A DNA stretch of 64,000 nt, from assembly GCF_004217185.1 (NCBI RefSeq), contig NZ_SHKL01000001.1, positions 2,540,001 to 2,604,000 of the forward strand, written 5' to 3'. Shown here piece by piece: positions 30,301-38,683 of the stretch (the first letter of the stretch is position 1; each line of letters starts with the position of its first letter). This DNA is from Pseudonocardia sediminis (GTDB lineage Bacteria; Actinomycetota; Actinomycetes; Mycobacteriales; Pseudonocardiaceae). The translations under genes were made by a program, and so were the position numbers. The notes beneath the pieces are model-generated. The model was given only the letters and a program-made list of their open reading frames with translations, was not told the DNA's origin and searched no databases.

Positions 30301-31515
30301 TCACCCGGCGGTCTTCTGGGGACCATCTGGGGACCGCGGAGCTCGAAGGAACGCTGTGAGTGAGTCGCCGGCTGCCGTTACGGCCCTCGAGTCCGGGTGC
30401 AGGTAGCGCTGCGTGGTGGTCAGCGATCCGTGTCCGGCGATCTTCCGGAGGACGTGGACCGGGACACCGGCGTCGGCCAGCCAGGTCAGTCCGGTGTGGC
30501 GCAGACCGTGGCGTCGGAGGTGTTCGAATCCGAGCTCGGTGACGACGTCGTCCCAGTGTGTGGCGTCGCGCAGCACGGCGGTGGTGATCCGGCCGCCGCG
30601 GGGGCCGGTGAATAGTCGCGCGTCCGGGCGTCCGCCGGCGGCTTCGATGCGCTGTTGGACGACGTCGCGCACTTCGACGATCAGCGGGACGGATCGGGCG
30701 CGCTTGCCTTTGGTGCCTTTGTCGACCAGGCCTCCGGGGGAGGGGGTGGTTTGGCGGCGCACGGTCCAGAGCCAGCGGTCGGTGTCGATGTCACCGACAC
30801 GGCAGCCGGAGACTTCGCCGATCCGGGCGGCGGTGCACGCTCCGAAGATGACCAGATCGCCCCAGCCTCGGAAGTGACCGGCGGATCGGGCCACGAGCGC
30901 ATCCGCGAGGCGGGTGAGTGATTGCCAGTCGGGCAGGGCGAGGGAGCGTGGGTCGTCGAGCTCGTCCTCGGCCTGTCGGAAGGCGTACTGCCAGCCGGTG
31001 ACCCGTGCGGGGTTGCGGTCCACAAGGCCGTCGCGCACGGCCTGTTCGAGAACTCGGACAAGGACGGCGAGGCTGTTCTTGACGGTGGATCGGCTGCACT
31101 CGTCGGCGATCCATGTTTGGACCGCACGGTCGACGGTTCCGTTGGTGACCATCCGGACGGAGAGATGCCCGAGTGTCGGCACGACGCGGTGCCGCCATCC
31201 GGCCAAGTACGGGTCGAGAGTCTTGGCCTCGAGACCGCGTAGAGCGAGCGGCATCACGGAGTCGCCGTAGGCGGCCAGCGTCAGGGTCGCGGTCAGTGGG
31301 TCGACGCCGGCTGTGGCCAGTTGCTGCACCCGCTCGATCCAGGCCCGGGCGGACCGCTCCGAGTCGAAGGACTCCGACTTGGAGCGCCGTTGCATCGTGG
31401 TGGGATCGGTCCAGCGGACCCGAGCCCGGAACGGTTGGGCTCGATCGGTTCGGTGCTCGACGTCTCCTCGAACCGGCACCCCGAGGGGAAGCGCGAGTCT
31501 GTCCGTACCGCTCAC
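30301..31515 (-). CDS. int: Tyrosine-type site-specific integrase
   Basis: 404 residues from GTG 31515. An N-terminal AP2/arm-like segment and a core-binding domain precede the catalytic residues R231 (CTAARIGEVSG), H336 and R339 (RRHGLRHTG), H362 (IAGHGSL) and nucleophile Y371 (TTTQRYLHPD). The 80-base spacing from the tRNA 3' end and the orientation fit an integrase that recombines in the tRNA gene. GTG overlaps the stop of the excisionase gene. Confidence 0.95.
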   Translation of the reverse strand: MSGTDRLALPLGVPVRGDVEHRTDRAQPFRARVRWTDPTTMQRRSKSESFDSERSARAWIERVQQLATAGVDPLTATLTLAAYGDSVMPLALRGLEAKTLDPYLAGWRHRVVPTLGHLSVRMVTNGTVDRAVQTWIADECSRSTVKNSLAVLVRVLEQAVRDGLVDRNPARVTGWQYAFRQAEDELDDPRSLALPDWQSLTRLADALVARSAGHFRGWGDLVIFGACTAARIGEVSGCRVGDIDTDRWLWTVRRQTTPSPGGLVDKGTKGKRARSVPLIVEVRDVVQQRIEAAGGRPDARLFTGPRGGRITTAVLRDATHWDDVVTELGFEHLRRHGLRHTGLTWLADAGVPVHVLRKIAGHGSLTTTQRYLHPDSRAVTAAGDSLTAFLRAPRSPDGPQKTAG

Positions 31516-31727
31516 GCCGCCGCCTCGGGATCGACGCGTCGGCTTCGGAGCCATGCTTCGATGTCGGCTGCGTTGTACATCGTGATGCGCGCGGACACTT
31601 TGACGAAGGGCGGCCCCTGCGGCGGGCGAGCAGTCCGCCATCGACGCACCGACGACGCGTCGACACCGAGTAGCTCAGCCAGTTCGTCGGTGGAGTACCA
31701 GCGGCCGAGAAGTAGATCAGCACTCAC
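31512..31727 (-). CDS. xis: Excisionase-like HTH protein
   Basis: 71 residues from GTG 31727, chosen because GGAGG lies 8 bases upstream; ATG 31742 is the alternative. MerR/HTH_17-type helix-turn-helix: YSTDELAELLGVDASSVRRW, then the wing VKVSARITMYNAADIEAWLR. Such proteins direct excision by the adjacent integrase. The stop overlaps the integrase start (GTGA). Confidence 0.88.
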   Translation of the reverse strand: MSADLLLGRWYSTDELAELLGVDASSVRRWRTARPPQGPPFVKVSARITMYNAADIEAWLRSRRVDPEAAA

Positions 31728-31834
31728 AAGAGTCGCCTCCATGCCGTTCCAGGCAGAGCGCTCGTCGCCGGGTCGTCGTCGGCGGTGCCGTGACCGTCCG
31801 ATCGTGGGCGCTCCGATCGTGTGCGGGTTCACGG

Positions 31835-32179
31835 TCAGGCTTCCGGCTGCCGTGGTTCGTTGCGTGGCCGTCGCGTGGGCACCTCTGTCGACGGGCAGCT
31901 CCCGCCGTCAGTGGGGTAGGGCTGGCGATCGAACCGGCGAGGTTGTTCGACGCCGTCGACGAACCAGCTGATGGGCCGGCGGGTGCCGAGCTCGCCCACG
32001 AAGTACCGGGTCACCGACGCGGACAGGACGCCCGGATCTGTGGAACGGTTGGCCGCGAACTCTTCGGCGGCGCGTTGGTTGTCGAAGACCACCTCGATGG
32101 CTCCGATGTCGTCGGGCTTCGATGCGTGGACGGAGAAGACGGCGCTGCGAGGCCGTGCTTTGTCGGATGCCATGCACAT
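31835..32179 (-). CDS. Small unknown protein
   Basis: 114 residues from ATG 32179 (ATG 32173 also possible). Contains AIEVVFDNQRAAEEFAANRS and ASVTRYFVGELGTRRPISWF, an alpha-beta pattern; no family recognised. A 20-base perfect palindrome lies 2 bases upstream of the start codon, so the gene may be tightly controlled. The C-terminal 30 residues are Arg/Pro-rich. Confidence 0.55.
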   Translation of the reverse strand: MCMASDKARPRSAVFSVHASKPDDIGAIEVVFDNQRAAEEFAANRSTDPGVLSASVTRYFVGELGTRRPISWFVDGVEQPRRFDRQPYPTDGGSCPSTEVPTRRPRNEPRQPEA

Positions 32180-32181
32180 CA

Positions 32182-32201
32182 GCTTTCGGGCGCCCGAAAG
32201 C
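32182..32201. promoter_or_regulatory. 20-base perfect palindrome
   Basis: GCTTTCGGGC followed directly by its reverse complement GCCCGAAAGC. It lies between divergent genes (minus start at 32179, plus start at 32267). Likely an operator or relaxosome-protein site. Confidence 0.6.
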
Positions 32202-32266
32202 AGCGGATGATCGAACCTCGGATGTGTGGATAGATGCGCGCCGGTGGTGTCGGTGAAAATGGCGGG

Positions 32267-32500
32267 ATGGACCTCGCCGGGATGTCGGTGGACGAGCTCG
32301 TCTCTGCGGTGCAGCACTCCGAGCAGCTGCGGCGCGCCGGTCGGGAGAACAGCGGTCGGCTCCTGGCTGAGCTCCACAGCCGTGAGGGTCTGTCGTGGCC
32401 GGCGATCGCGCGGATGACGGAGATCCGTCAGACCACCGCCTATGACCTCGCTCGTCCCTTCCTCTGCAGCTCATCTGAGGGCGACGACCCGACCGAGTAA
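32267..32500 (+). CDS. Small putative HTH protein
   Basis: 77 residues from ATG 32267. A short coiled segment (VDELVSAVQHSEQLRRAGRE) is followed by LSWPAIARMTEIRQTTAYDL, a sigma-4-like helix-turn-helix. It could be the regulator acting at the adjacent palindrome (inference). No close family recognised. Confidence 0.6.
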   Translation: MDLAGMSVDELVSAVQHSEQLRRAGRENSGRLLAELHSREGLSWPAIARMTEIRQTTAYDLARPFLCSSSEGDDPTE

Positions 32501-32553
32501 GTCGGGAAGGCCCGGGCCGCGGTGAGAAGCAGGATTCGGGCGCAGCGAGATAT

Positions 32554-32616
32554 GCCGGAAGCGATGCTTCCGGCGTCGGCCGTGGGCGGCCTGGGAGGCG
32601 GAACGGGGGCGTTCCG
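32554..32616. other. oriT: Candidate origin of transfer (paired hairpins)
   Basis: Two perfect inverted repeats in the 200-base non-coding gap before the mobilisation genes. GCCGGAAGC (32554-32562) and GCTTCCGGC (32566-32574) have a 3-base loop; CGGAACG (32599-32605) and CGTTCCG (32610-32616) have a GGGG loop. Position directly upstream of mobC-relaxase fits oriT. The nic site cannot be named. Confidence 0.45.
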
Positions 32617-32700
32617 AGGTCCAGCGTCGAGCGCGTGAGAAGCGAAGGCGCGTGGACTGCCTGGATGGCGTGTTGCTGACCACGGCTCGGCCGCATCCTC

Positions 32701-33081
32701 GTGGTCGGGTTCAGGACTGTGTCCCTCGAGCCCAGCGACGACCCCGTTCGTCGTCGTCGCGTTCGGAGCGCATCGCCGAGGACTCGTCAGGTCGTCGTGC
32801 GGTTCTCGACCGAGGAGCTGGACGCGGTTCGGAGCCGGGCGAGGTTGGCCGGCCTCGCGGTCGGGGCGTGGATCGGACAGGCGGCAACGAATGCCTTAGA
32901 GGCTCAGAGGAACGCAGCGACGGGGCTGCCTGATCTTCTGCGACTGCACTCGGATGTCGTCCGCACTCAGCAGATGGCCTTGGCTTCGAGTGTCGACGTC
33001 GCGCGTGTCGAGGAGCTGCTCCTGCGGCTCGATGCCGTCATCGACGCTGTGACGGCTGAGGTCGAGCGGGCCCGCCGGTGA
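32701..33081 (+). CDS. MobC-like relaxosome accessory protein
   Basis: 126 residues from GTG 32701; GTG 32719 is an alternative, and neither has a clear ribosome site. VVVRFSTEELDAVRSRARLA with AVGAWIGQAATNAL is the ribbon-helix-helix-like MobC pattern. A C-terminal helix follows (VARVEELLLRLDAVIDAVTA). It should bind oriT and help the relaxase. Its stop overlaps the relaxase GTG. Confidence 0.75.
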   Translation: MVGFRTVSLEPSDDPVRRRRVRSASPRTRQVVVRFSTEELDAVRSRARLAGLAVGAWIGQAATNALEAQRNAATGLPDLLRLHSDVVRTQQMALASSVDVARVEELLLRLDAVIDAVTAEVERARR

Positions 33082-34502
33082 TCACGAAGGTCGTGCACGG
33101 TTGGCGGGTCGGCGGACTGGTCGCCTACCTGCTGGGCCCCGGGCGAGCACAGGAGCACGTCCGGCCGCGCGTCATCGCGAGGTGGGACGGGCAGGACGCG
33201 GGTCGCCAGCCGCAGCGGAACGACGCGGGTGCCCTTGAGCTAGGCCCGCTGATCCGGGCTCTGCGCGCTCCCGCGGTCGCGGCCGGGCTCCCGGAGAACG
33301 ACGGTGACGGTAAGCGGGGCTATGTGTGGCACTGCTCTGTGCGCGTCGCGACCGGGGACCGGGTGTTGTCCGACGGGCAGTGGGCGTCGATCGCACGCGA
33401 GCTACTTGATGGGTCGGGGGTCGCTGCCGCTGGCGATGCTGGGGGACCTCGGTGGGTCGCGATCCGGCACGCCGATGATCACATCCATATCGCGGCGGTC
33501 CTGGTCCGCCAGGACACCGCCCGCCGGTTCTGGCTCAGCCACGACTACCCCCGGCTTCGTGAGACGGCGCGCCGGATCGAAAAACGACTCGGGCTGACCG
33601 TCACTGCCTCGGCCGACGGAACAGCGGCGAGGGCGCCGGGGCGGGGTGAGCTGGAGAAGGCACAGCGTCAGGGACGGCCGGCCACTCGGCTCGAGTTGAC
33701 GCGGGCCGTCCGGACCGCGGCCGCGGCATCGGCAGACGTCGGCGGGTTCGTGACGGCTTTGGAGTCGGGTGGCTACCTTGTCGAGCTGCGGCGCGCGCCG
33801 TCCGGTGATCTGTTGGGGTACAAGGTGGCCCGGCCCGGTGACGTGAGCGCCGATGGTGCGCCGGTGTTCTACAGCGGCAGCAAGCTCGCGCCCGACCTGT
33901 CGCTGCCGCGACTGATGCGAGCCTGGGGCGAGCTCGGCCGCGGAGCGGACGCTGCCGACCCGGTCATAGCGGCGAGGCGACGTGTCGACGGTGCGCGTGC
34001 ACTAGTTGGGGTCGCGCGCCGCGGCGGTGGCAGAGAAGACCCGGACGGTGTTGCCCACGCGACGGGGGACCTGATGACCGCGGTCGGGGAATGGTCGGAG
34101 GAGTTGGGTTCGGCGGCTGACCGCTTCGCACGATCGGCTCGGCCCCGATGTGGCTCGGGGCGGACATCGGGTGCGGCATCGGCAGGCTTGCGGAGGGTCG
34201 CTCGCCAGTTGATCCGGCGGCGCCGGATGCTGGGGGTGCAGGACGACACCGGAGCTGCGGCCGTGGCGCTGGTCGTGTCGCTGGCGGCGTTGCTTCAGGA
34301 GATCGGAGCCTGGCAACAGGAACACGATCGTGCGCATCAGGCATCGGCGGCGCGCGCCGCCGCACGGCACCTGGACCAGTGGGCGGATCAGCGCGGCAAT
34401 GAGATGTCAGAATCCGCCGCGAAGCGCGACCACGCGACCACCGTGGTGGGACCACGGCCCCGCCACAGCGCTACCCGGCGATCGGTCTCAGCGCAGGAGT
34501 GA
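33078..34502 (+). CDS. Relaxase / mobilisation nuclease (MOB HUH family)
   Basis: 474 residues. The HUH metal-binding motif is at H131-H135-H137 (AIRHADDHIHIAAVLV). WHCSVRV at 84-90 is the conserved strand, and Y17 (GLVAYLLGPGR) is the candidate nicking tyrosine. An Arg/Ala-rich helical C-terminal half has no other recognised domain. It nicks oriT and pilots the strand to the coupling protein. Coupled to the MobC-like gene by GTGA overlap. Confidence 0.88.
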   Translation: MITKVVHGWRVGGLVAYLLGPGRAQEHVRPRVIARWDGQDAGRQPQRNDAGALELGPLIRALRAPAVAAGLPENDGDGKRGYVWHCSVRVATGDRVLSDGQWASIARELLDGSGVAAAGDAGGPRWVAIRHADDHIHIAAVLVRQDTARRFWLSHDYPRLRETARRIEKRLGLTVTASADGTAARAPGRGELEKAQRQGRPATRLELTRAVRTAAAASADVGGFVTALESGGYLVELRRAPSGDLLGYKVARPGDVSADGAPVFYSGSKLAPDLSLPRLMRAWGELGRGADAADPVIAARRRVDGARALVGVARRGGGREDPDGVAHATGDLMTAVGEWSEELGSAADRFARSARPRCGSGRTSGAASAGLRRVARQLIRRRRMLGVQDDTGAAAVALVVSLAALLQEIGAWQQEHDRAHQASAARAAARHLDQWADQRGNEMSESAAKRDHATTVVGPRPRHSATRRSVSAQE

Positions 34503-34588
34503 GACTGGAGCTGCGACGTCTGCTCACAGCCAGGATCGACGGAGGTGGCAGCTCGAGACGTCGGCCTGCCACCCCCGCCGACTGTGAG

Positions 34589-34771
34589 CTACGCGTCGAC
34601 TTCTTCGACGGGGGCGCCGTCGGCGGCCTTGAGGACGGACTCGCAGCCCTTCTTCGCCGCGGCCTTGGACTCATACGCCTCACCGACGGCGACGACCTGG
34701 CCGTTGCTGGCCTTGAGCCGGAACCGGTACTTGCCCGCCCGGTCCTGGTACACCTCGAACTTGCCCGCCAT
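34589..34771 (-). CDS. DUF1508 (YegP-like) small protein
   Basis: 60 residues with GGAGGAA 6 bases before ATG 34771. One DUF1508 unit: FEVYQDRAGKYRFRLKASNG, then GEAYESKAAAKKGCESV. Small alpha-beta protein of unknown role, often found on plasmids and elements. It is convergent with the relaxase gene. Confidence 0.88.
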   Translation of the reverse strand: MAGKFEVYQDRAGKYRFRLKASNGQVVAVGEAYESKAAAKKGCESVLKAADGAPVEEVDA

Positions 34772-34946
34772 CTGATTCCTCCACAGTGGTCATCTGTCCT
34801 GGTGGCGGCGGACGCTAGCCCAACTGGTCCACCACCGCACCCGCTGCGCCACACGGCTGACTTTGACGGAAGGCGCCGCGTTCGCGATCGCGAGCGAAAG
34901 GTCCGAATCCACGGCGAGGACAAGGGTGGCGGCGTGTGCTGTAGCC

Positions 34947-35156
34947 ATGACCTCCCGCCCACGCCGTCTCGTTCATGCCCCCGTCGTCGACCCGGGCGAC
35001 GACATCGAGCCCGAGATGCAGAAGGGGCCATCGCTGTCGGATGCCCAGCTGAGGCAAGCGCTGATCGACGCCGGGCACCCTTCGACCGGACCCGACATCC
35101 CGCACCTCTACCCGGTCGCGCGCCGAAACGACGCCGACGCTTCGACCGATCAGTGA
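34947..35156 (+). CDS. Small hypothetical protein
   Basis: 69 residues from ATG 34947. Third codon positions are almost all G/C, supporting coding. Contains SLSDAQLRQALIDAGHP, a short helix with a SAP-like look; the rest is Pro/Asp-rich. No ribosome site seen; no family recognised. Confidence 0.5.
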   Translation: MTSRPRRLVHAPVVDPGDDIEPEMQKGPSLSDAQLRQALIDAGHPSTGPDIPHLYPVARRNDADASTDQ

Positions 35157-35178
35157 CCGGACCCATCCATCGGGGTGG

Positions 35179-35403
35179 TCAGGGTGGTGGTGCCTGGTTG
35201 ATGAAGCGCAGGGTCATGGCGAGGTAGTCGCGCAGCGACACGGTGGCAGGTGCGCTGTGGTGGCGGCGCCAGATGTCGTTCGCCCGGTGCGCGGGCATCT
35301 CCCGTGACAGGGCGACGACGGCGGCGATCTCGTAGTCGTCGACGCTGCGCCCGGCCAGGATCGCGAGTTCGCCGACCAGCAGGCCGGCCGCCTGCTCATC
35401 CAT
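35179..35403 (-). CDS. Small hypothetical protein
   Basis: 74 residues from ATG 35403. All-helical: DEQAAGLLVGELAILAGRSV and AAVVALSREMPAHRANDIWR, ending in RDYLAMTLRFINQAPPP. No family recognised. The frame continues upstream but loses coding character. Confidence 0.55.
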   Translation of the reverse strand: MDEQAAGLLVGELAILAGRSVDDYEIAAVVALSREMPAHRANDIWRRHHSAPATVSLRDYLAMTLRFINQAPPP

Positions 35404-35556
35404 GCCGCCCGCCTCCGCTGCGCTACTCGGTGCCCGCGTAGTCGTCGACGCGTCCCCGGCCCGCTCACGATTGGGGGTGGTCGAGGTCGCAGCGTCTGTC
35501 GGCAACGCGGCCGGTGGCGGGTCGTTGTCCGTGGTGTGGGTGGGGAGTCGGGGGCT

Positions 35557-35715
35557 GTGGTGTCGGTGCGGGAGCGTGCGGTGGCTGCGGGCATGTCGCC
35601 GGAGCGGGTCACGCTGCACTGGGAGAACAAGGTCTTGTTGCTCGACGGGGAGGTCGTCAGCGACCTCGACCAGCCGGCCCCGCCCGGCACCCGATTGGCG
35701 ATCTCCGGGGCCTGA
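35557..35715 (+). CDS. Very short hypothetical protein
   Basis: 52 residues from GTG 35557 (GTG 35560 or ATG 35593 possible). High G/C at third positions and protein-like text (RVTLHWENKVLLLDGEVVSD, then PAPPGTRLAISG). GGGGG upstream may act as ribosome site. Function unknown. Confidence 0.38.
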   Translation: MVSVRERAVAAGMSPERVTLHWENKVLLLDGEVVSDLDQPAPPGTRLAISGA

Positions 35716-35738
35716 CCCGGCCCGAGTTGACACGCATG

Positions 35739-36047
35739 TCAACGTCCCCGGCGCCCGGGACCGGCGGTGACCGGGCGTGCGCCGATGGTGCGGGGATCGT
35801 GGTGACCGTCGGGGCCGTCGAGGAGGTGCCCGGCGGCGGCGAGGGCGTCGCGCCGTACCTGGGCGGGGACCTGATCGAGCTGTAGCGACACCGAATCCAG
35901 CAACCCGGCGAGCGCGAACCCGGTGTACTGCCCGCGCAGCCCGGCGTAGCCGGCCCCGGCCGCGCTGCGCCGTAGCGCCACCGCCGCGTCGGCCAACCGC
36001 GCACGGTCATCGCGCAACCGCTGCGCCGTGCAGGGATCGTGGGTCAT
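35739..36047 (-). CDS. Small helical hypothetical protein
   Basis: 102 residues. AQRLRDDRARLADAAVALRR and LLDSVSLQLDQVPAQVRRDA suggest a helical bundle; the last 20 residues are Arg/Gly-rich. ATG 36047 overlaps the stop of the gene upstream (ATGA), so the two form a unit. No family recognised. Confidence 0.6.
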   Translation of the reverse strand: MTHDPCTAQRLRDDRARLADAAVALRRSAAGAGYAGLRGQYTGFALAGLLDSVSLQLDQVPAQVRRDALAAAGHLLDGPDGHHDPRTIGARPVTAGPGRRGR

Positions 36048-36322
36048 GGTTCGCGCAGTTCGTGGGTGCGGGGGTCGAGCGCGGCCCGGATCGCGTCGGC
36101 CAGGCCGAGGACGGCGCGGCGGACCGGGATCGGCAGCGCCCGCCCGTGCGCGAGCTCGTTCGCGCTCGAGCGCAGCACCTGGCCGACCTGGCCGGCGACG
36201 GCGCGGTCACCGACGACCGGGTTGTCACCGTCGAGCAAGCCCGCGATGGTGCGCAGAGCGCGGGCCTCCGCGTCGGTCTGCGGGTCGACCGGCTGCTCTT
36301 GCCGGTAGCGGTTCTCGGCCAC
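36044..36322 (-). CDS. Small helical hypothetical protein
   Basis: 92 residues from GTG 36322 with GGAGGGG upstream. DAEARALRTIAGLLDGDNPV and VRRAVLGLADAIRAALDP are helical. First gene of a two-gene unit with the preceding entry. Function unknown. Confidence 0.6.
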   Translation of the reverse strand: MAENRYRQEQPVDPQTDAEARALRTIAGLLDGDNPVVGDRAVAGQVGQVLRSSANELAHGRALPIPVRRAVLGLADAIRAALDPRTHELREP

Positions 36323-36768
36323 GACCCCTCCCCGGGTACTGCTGTCGACGCTCGATCGGTGTGGGCGCTGTGGTCAGGTCGCGGCGCGGGAGCCTTCCCC
36401 GCTCCGGCGCCGCGAACCCAAGACTCACGCTAGCTCAGGTCGAACACTAGTTCGATAGGCGTGACGGGTGAAGCCGCCCACGGTGTGTGATGTCTCAGAA
36501 CGTAGGTGATAGTTCTGCATCAGGACTTTCGGTGAGCTCGCGGGGTCTTCGGTCGTCGTCCGCGGGTTCGGCCGTTGCCGACGTAGCGGATGCCGGGGGC
36601 GGGTCTGGTGCGTTCGGCGAGGATCTCGCCGTCGAGGTCGGTGACGATGATCGTGTCGCCGGGCCGGTCGGGTCAGTTCAAGTGCGAGACCGGTGACTGC
36701 GAACATGAGGCTCGTTGTGCGAGAAGTGGAGATCGAAGGTCGGCTGCGGAGAGGAGCTTGAGGTGCGC
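36323..36768. other. Intergenic stretch with IS remnant
   Basis: 446 bases between the small-gene pair and the nuclease-like gene. It holds the promoter side of the pair, an IS481-like end (about 36488-36513) and a transposase C-terminal fragment (36520-36686). No intact gene is seen. Confidence 0.6.
36520..36686 (-). pseudogene. C-terminal fragment of a probable IS481-family transposase
   Basis: On the minus strand about 50 residues read GDTIIVTDLDGEILAERTRP and then GIRYVGNGRTRGRRPKTP to a stop at 36520, like the tail of IS481/rve transposases. A stop lies just upstream in frame, so the rest of the gene is gone. Past the stop, GATGTCTCAGAACGTAGGTGA resembles an IS481 terminal repeat. Only one end of the element remains. 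Confidence 0.5.
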
Positions 36769-37341
36769 ATGCGTGATAGCGACGTTCGCGCCGCCCTGGT
36801 CTCTCAGGTGCTCGCCGCACATTTCAGCCAGCCGGACACGTTGGTCCGCCACGAGCTGGGGATCCGCGCCGGTCGACGTCGAATCGATGTCGCCGTGGTC
36901 AATGGCGAGATCTCCGGCTGGGAGATCAAGAGCGACGAGGACACCCTGGCCCGTCTTGCCGGGCAGGTCGAGGCCTACGGGCAGGTTCTGGATCGTGCCA
37001 CATTGGTGACGACGCCACGGTGGGTGGATCCCGCGACGGCCAAGATTCCGGCGTGGTGGGGCGTCACCGTGGTCGAAACGATCGGCAGCGCGATCGTCGT
37101 TCGTGAACTGCGCCCCTCAGCGGACAACAGTGAGGCGGTCGATCCCATGTCTCTGGCGCAGCTGCTGTGGCGCGACGAAGCGCTCGCCGAGCTTCGTTTG
37201 AGGCAGCAGGCGCGGGGCCTCTCGTCGAAGGCTCGGCACTACGTCTGGCAGCGGCTCGCGGTGGTGCTCGCGCTTGACGAGCTACGCGCCGTGGTGCGGG
37301 CGCGGCTCAAGGCGCGTTCCGATTGGCCAGGCGGTCGATAA
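36769..37341 (+). CDS. sce7726-like PD-(D/E)XK-type protein
   Basis: 190 residues from ATG 36769 with GAGG 5 bases upstream; GTG 36763 is also possible. E29, D40, E52-I-K54 and Q66 are spaced as in restriction-endonuclease-like folds (RRRIDVAVVNGEISGWEIKS, then RLAGQVEAYGQVLD). This text matches the sce7726 family. Those proteins are usually encoded next to sce7725/beta-type proteins, as here, but the partner is on the opposite strand. Its last 35 bases overlap the partner tail to tail. A defence or nuclease role is inference. Confidence 0.75.
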   Translation: MRDSDVRAALVSQVLAAHFSQPDTLVRHELGIRAGRRRIDVAVVNGEISGWEIKSDEDTLARLAGQVEAYGQVLDRATLVTTPRWVDPATAKIPAWWGVTVVETIGSAIVVRELRPSADNSEAVDPMSLAQLLWRDEALAELRLRQQARGLSSKARHYVWQRLAVVLALDELRAVVRARLKARSDWPGGR

Positions 37342-38341
37342 CCGCCGCGAGGTGATGGCTAGTCGCCCATGCGCGCCAGTGCGTGGCGTTTCCGGTTCCG
37401 CCAACTCCGCGCGCGACCCGATCGATCTCGGCATCACCCCAGGAGTAATCCCTGCCCGCGAAGCCGCCCGACTCCACGATGCGCTTACACAAGGTCCGCA
37501 TCGACTCGTAGCCGGGCAAGTCCTGAGCCTCGCGCCAGACCCACCAATCCTCGCCGACGGTGTAGCGGAGATTCGGCAGCGAGCTCCGCCCCTGCGTCAT
37601 CGGCATAGACGGGTGACCGATGCCGTAGTCCCCGAACGCCAGATCGGGCTGCCCCTGGGCCGACTTCAACCAGAGATCGACGTCGAAACGACGAATCACC
37701 GACTTCTCGCCCTTCGGCAGTGCGGAGATCGACTCTGGGAACGCGGCCGATGTCACGGCGACCGCCCGCCATGGCTGCTCAGCAGCCCACGTGACGAGAG
37801 CCTGAGCGCCCGGGGCAGTTCGCTGGACGTCGCGGGTGTCCGCGATCGCGGAGAAATCGAAGATCAGGTCGACCGACGAGGCGTCGAGCCCCGTTCGCTG
37901 CATGATCTCGGGAATCGCCGACGAGCATTGGGCGACGTCGGCGTCCCGATCTCGGGACCCCGCTCGAACGCAGATTCCGTTGCCGTGCAGCTGGTGGGTG
38001 CTGGCGGCATCGTCGATCACAGCGTCGGATTCGCTGAGGTGGACAACCGGCCGAACAGGAACTCCAACGTCGTGAAAGTAGGTGGCGAGCCATGTGGTCG
38101 GTGACATCGAGCTTTCGCCGACGGGCCCTTGCTCAAGGGCACCGGCATCCACGGTGAGGATCCGATCAGCGGGCCAGTCTTCGGCAACGTAACCGAAGAA
38201 CTTGGCCAGGTCGTTCTTCTGGTCGTCCCCAGGAACGATCTCGAAGAGTGGCCGCGTGTTCGCGTGGACGTGCTCGCCTGACGTTGTCCAGGCCTGGAGT
38301 TCGCCGGGCCGGCCTTTCATGATTGGGAAGTACAGAGTCAC
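37307..38341 (-). CDS. sce7725-like / T4 beta-protein family protein
   Basis: 344 residues from GTG 38341 (GGGG upstream). It begins TLYFPIMKGRPGELQAW and continues RPLFEIVPGDD, the N-terminal pattern of the T4 beta-protein family (Beta_protein) and sce7725 proteins. The remainder is a TIM-barrel-like mix, including DASSVDLIFDFSAIADTRDV and WRAVAVTSAAFPESI, and a C-terminal WRAWATSHHLAAVIDRL. Biochemical role unknown. Convergent and overlapping with the sce7726-like gene, so the two form a candidate module within the cargo zone. Confidence 0.72.
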   Translation of the reverse strand: MTLYFPIMKGRPGELQAWTTSGEHVHANTRPLFEIVPGDDQKNDLAKFFGYVAEDWPADRILTVDAGALEQGPVGESSMSPTTWLATYFHDVGVPVRPVVHLSESDAVIDDAASTHQLHGNGICVRAGSRDRDADVAQCSSAIPEIMQRTGLDASSVDLIFDFSAIADTRDVQRTAPGAQALVTWAAEQPWRAVAVTSAAFPESISALPKGEKSVIRRFDVDLWLKSAQGQPDLAFGDYGIGHPSMPMTQGRSSLPNLRYTVGEDWWVWREAQDLPGYESMRTLCKRIVESGGFAGRDYSWGDAEIDRVARGVGGTGNATHWRAWATSHHLAAVIDRLANRNAP

Positions 38342-38683
38342 TGAGGATCCCCTTCGTCGCCGGATTGATATCCCGAGAATGACATAGGGGTCTGACAAGA
38401 ACGCTCACAATGATCATCAGCCTGATGGTGGTCTTCCGGTGGCAGCGCGCGCCACGATCCACTCGTGGCTGCGTCACGACGTCGGGCCGGCTGCCGCAAT
38501 CATGAGCGGAAATGAGCTGACGAAGGCGCGGCAGCAGAAGCTGGTCGGGGACGGCCTGGCCGTCGTCCTGCTAGCACCCGGCGTCGAGTGCGTCACCAGC
38601 GTGTTAGCGCTTCTACGAGCCGCAGCTGCGCGTCGACTGATCGATCGAGGGAGGCGGGTTAGTCCCTGGCCGAGGACTCCGGG
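38342..38683. other. Gap with possible 5' gene fragment
   Basis: 342 bases. Promoter region of the beta-protein gene, then a plus-strand frame from ATG 38502 (MSGNELTKARQQKLVGDGLA) with coding-like third positions for about 35 codons that then fade. A frameshift could join it to the next gene, but no clear junction is visible. Confidence 0.35.
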
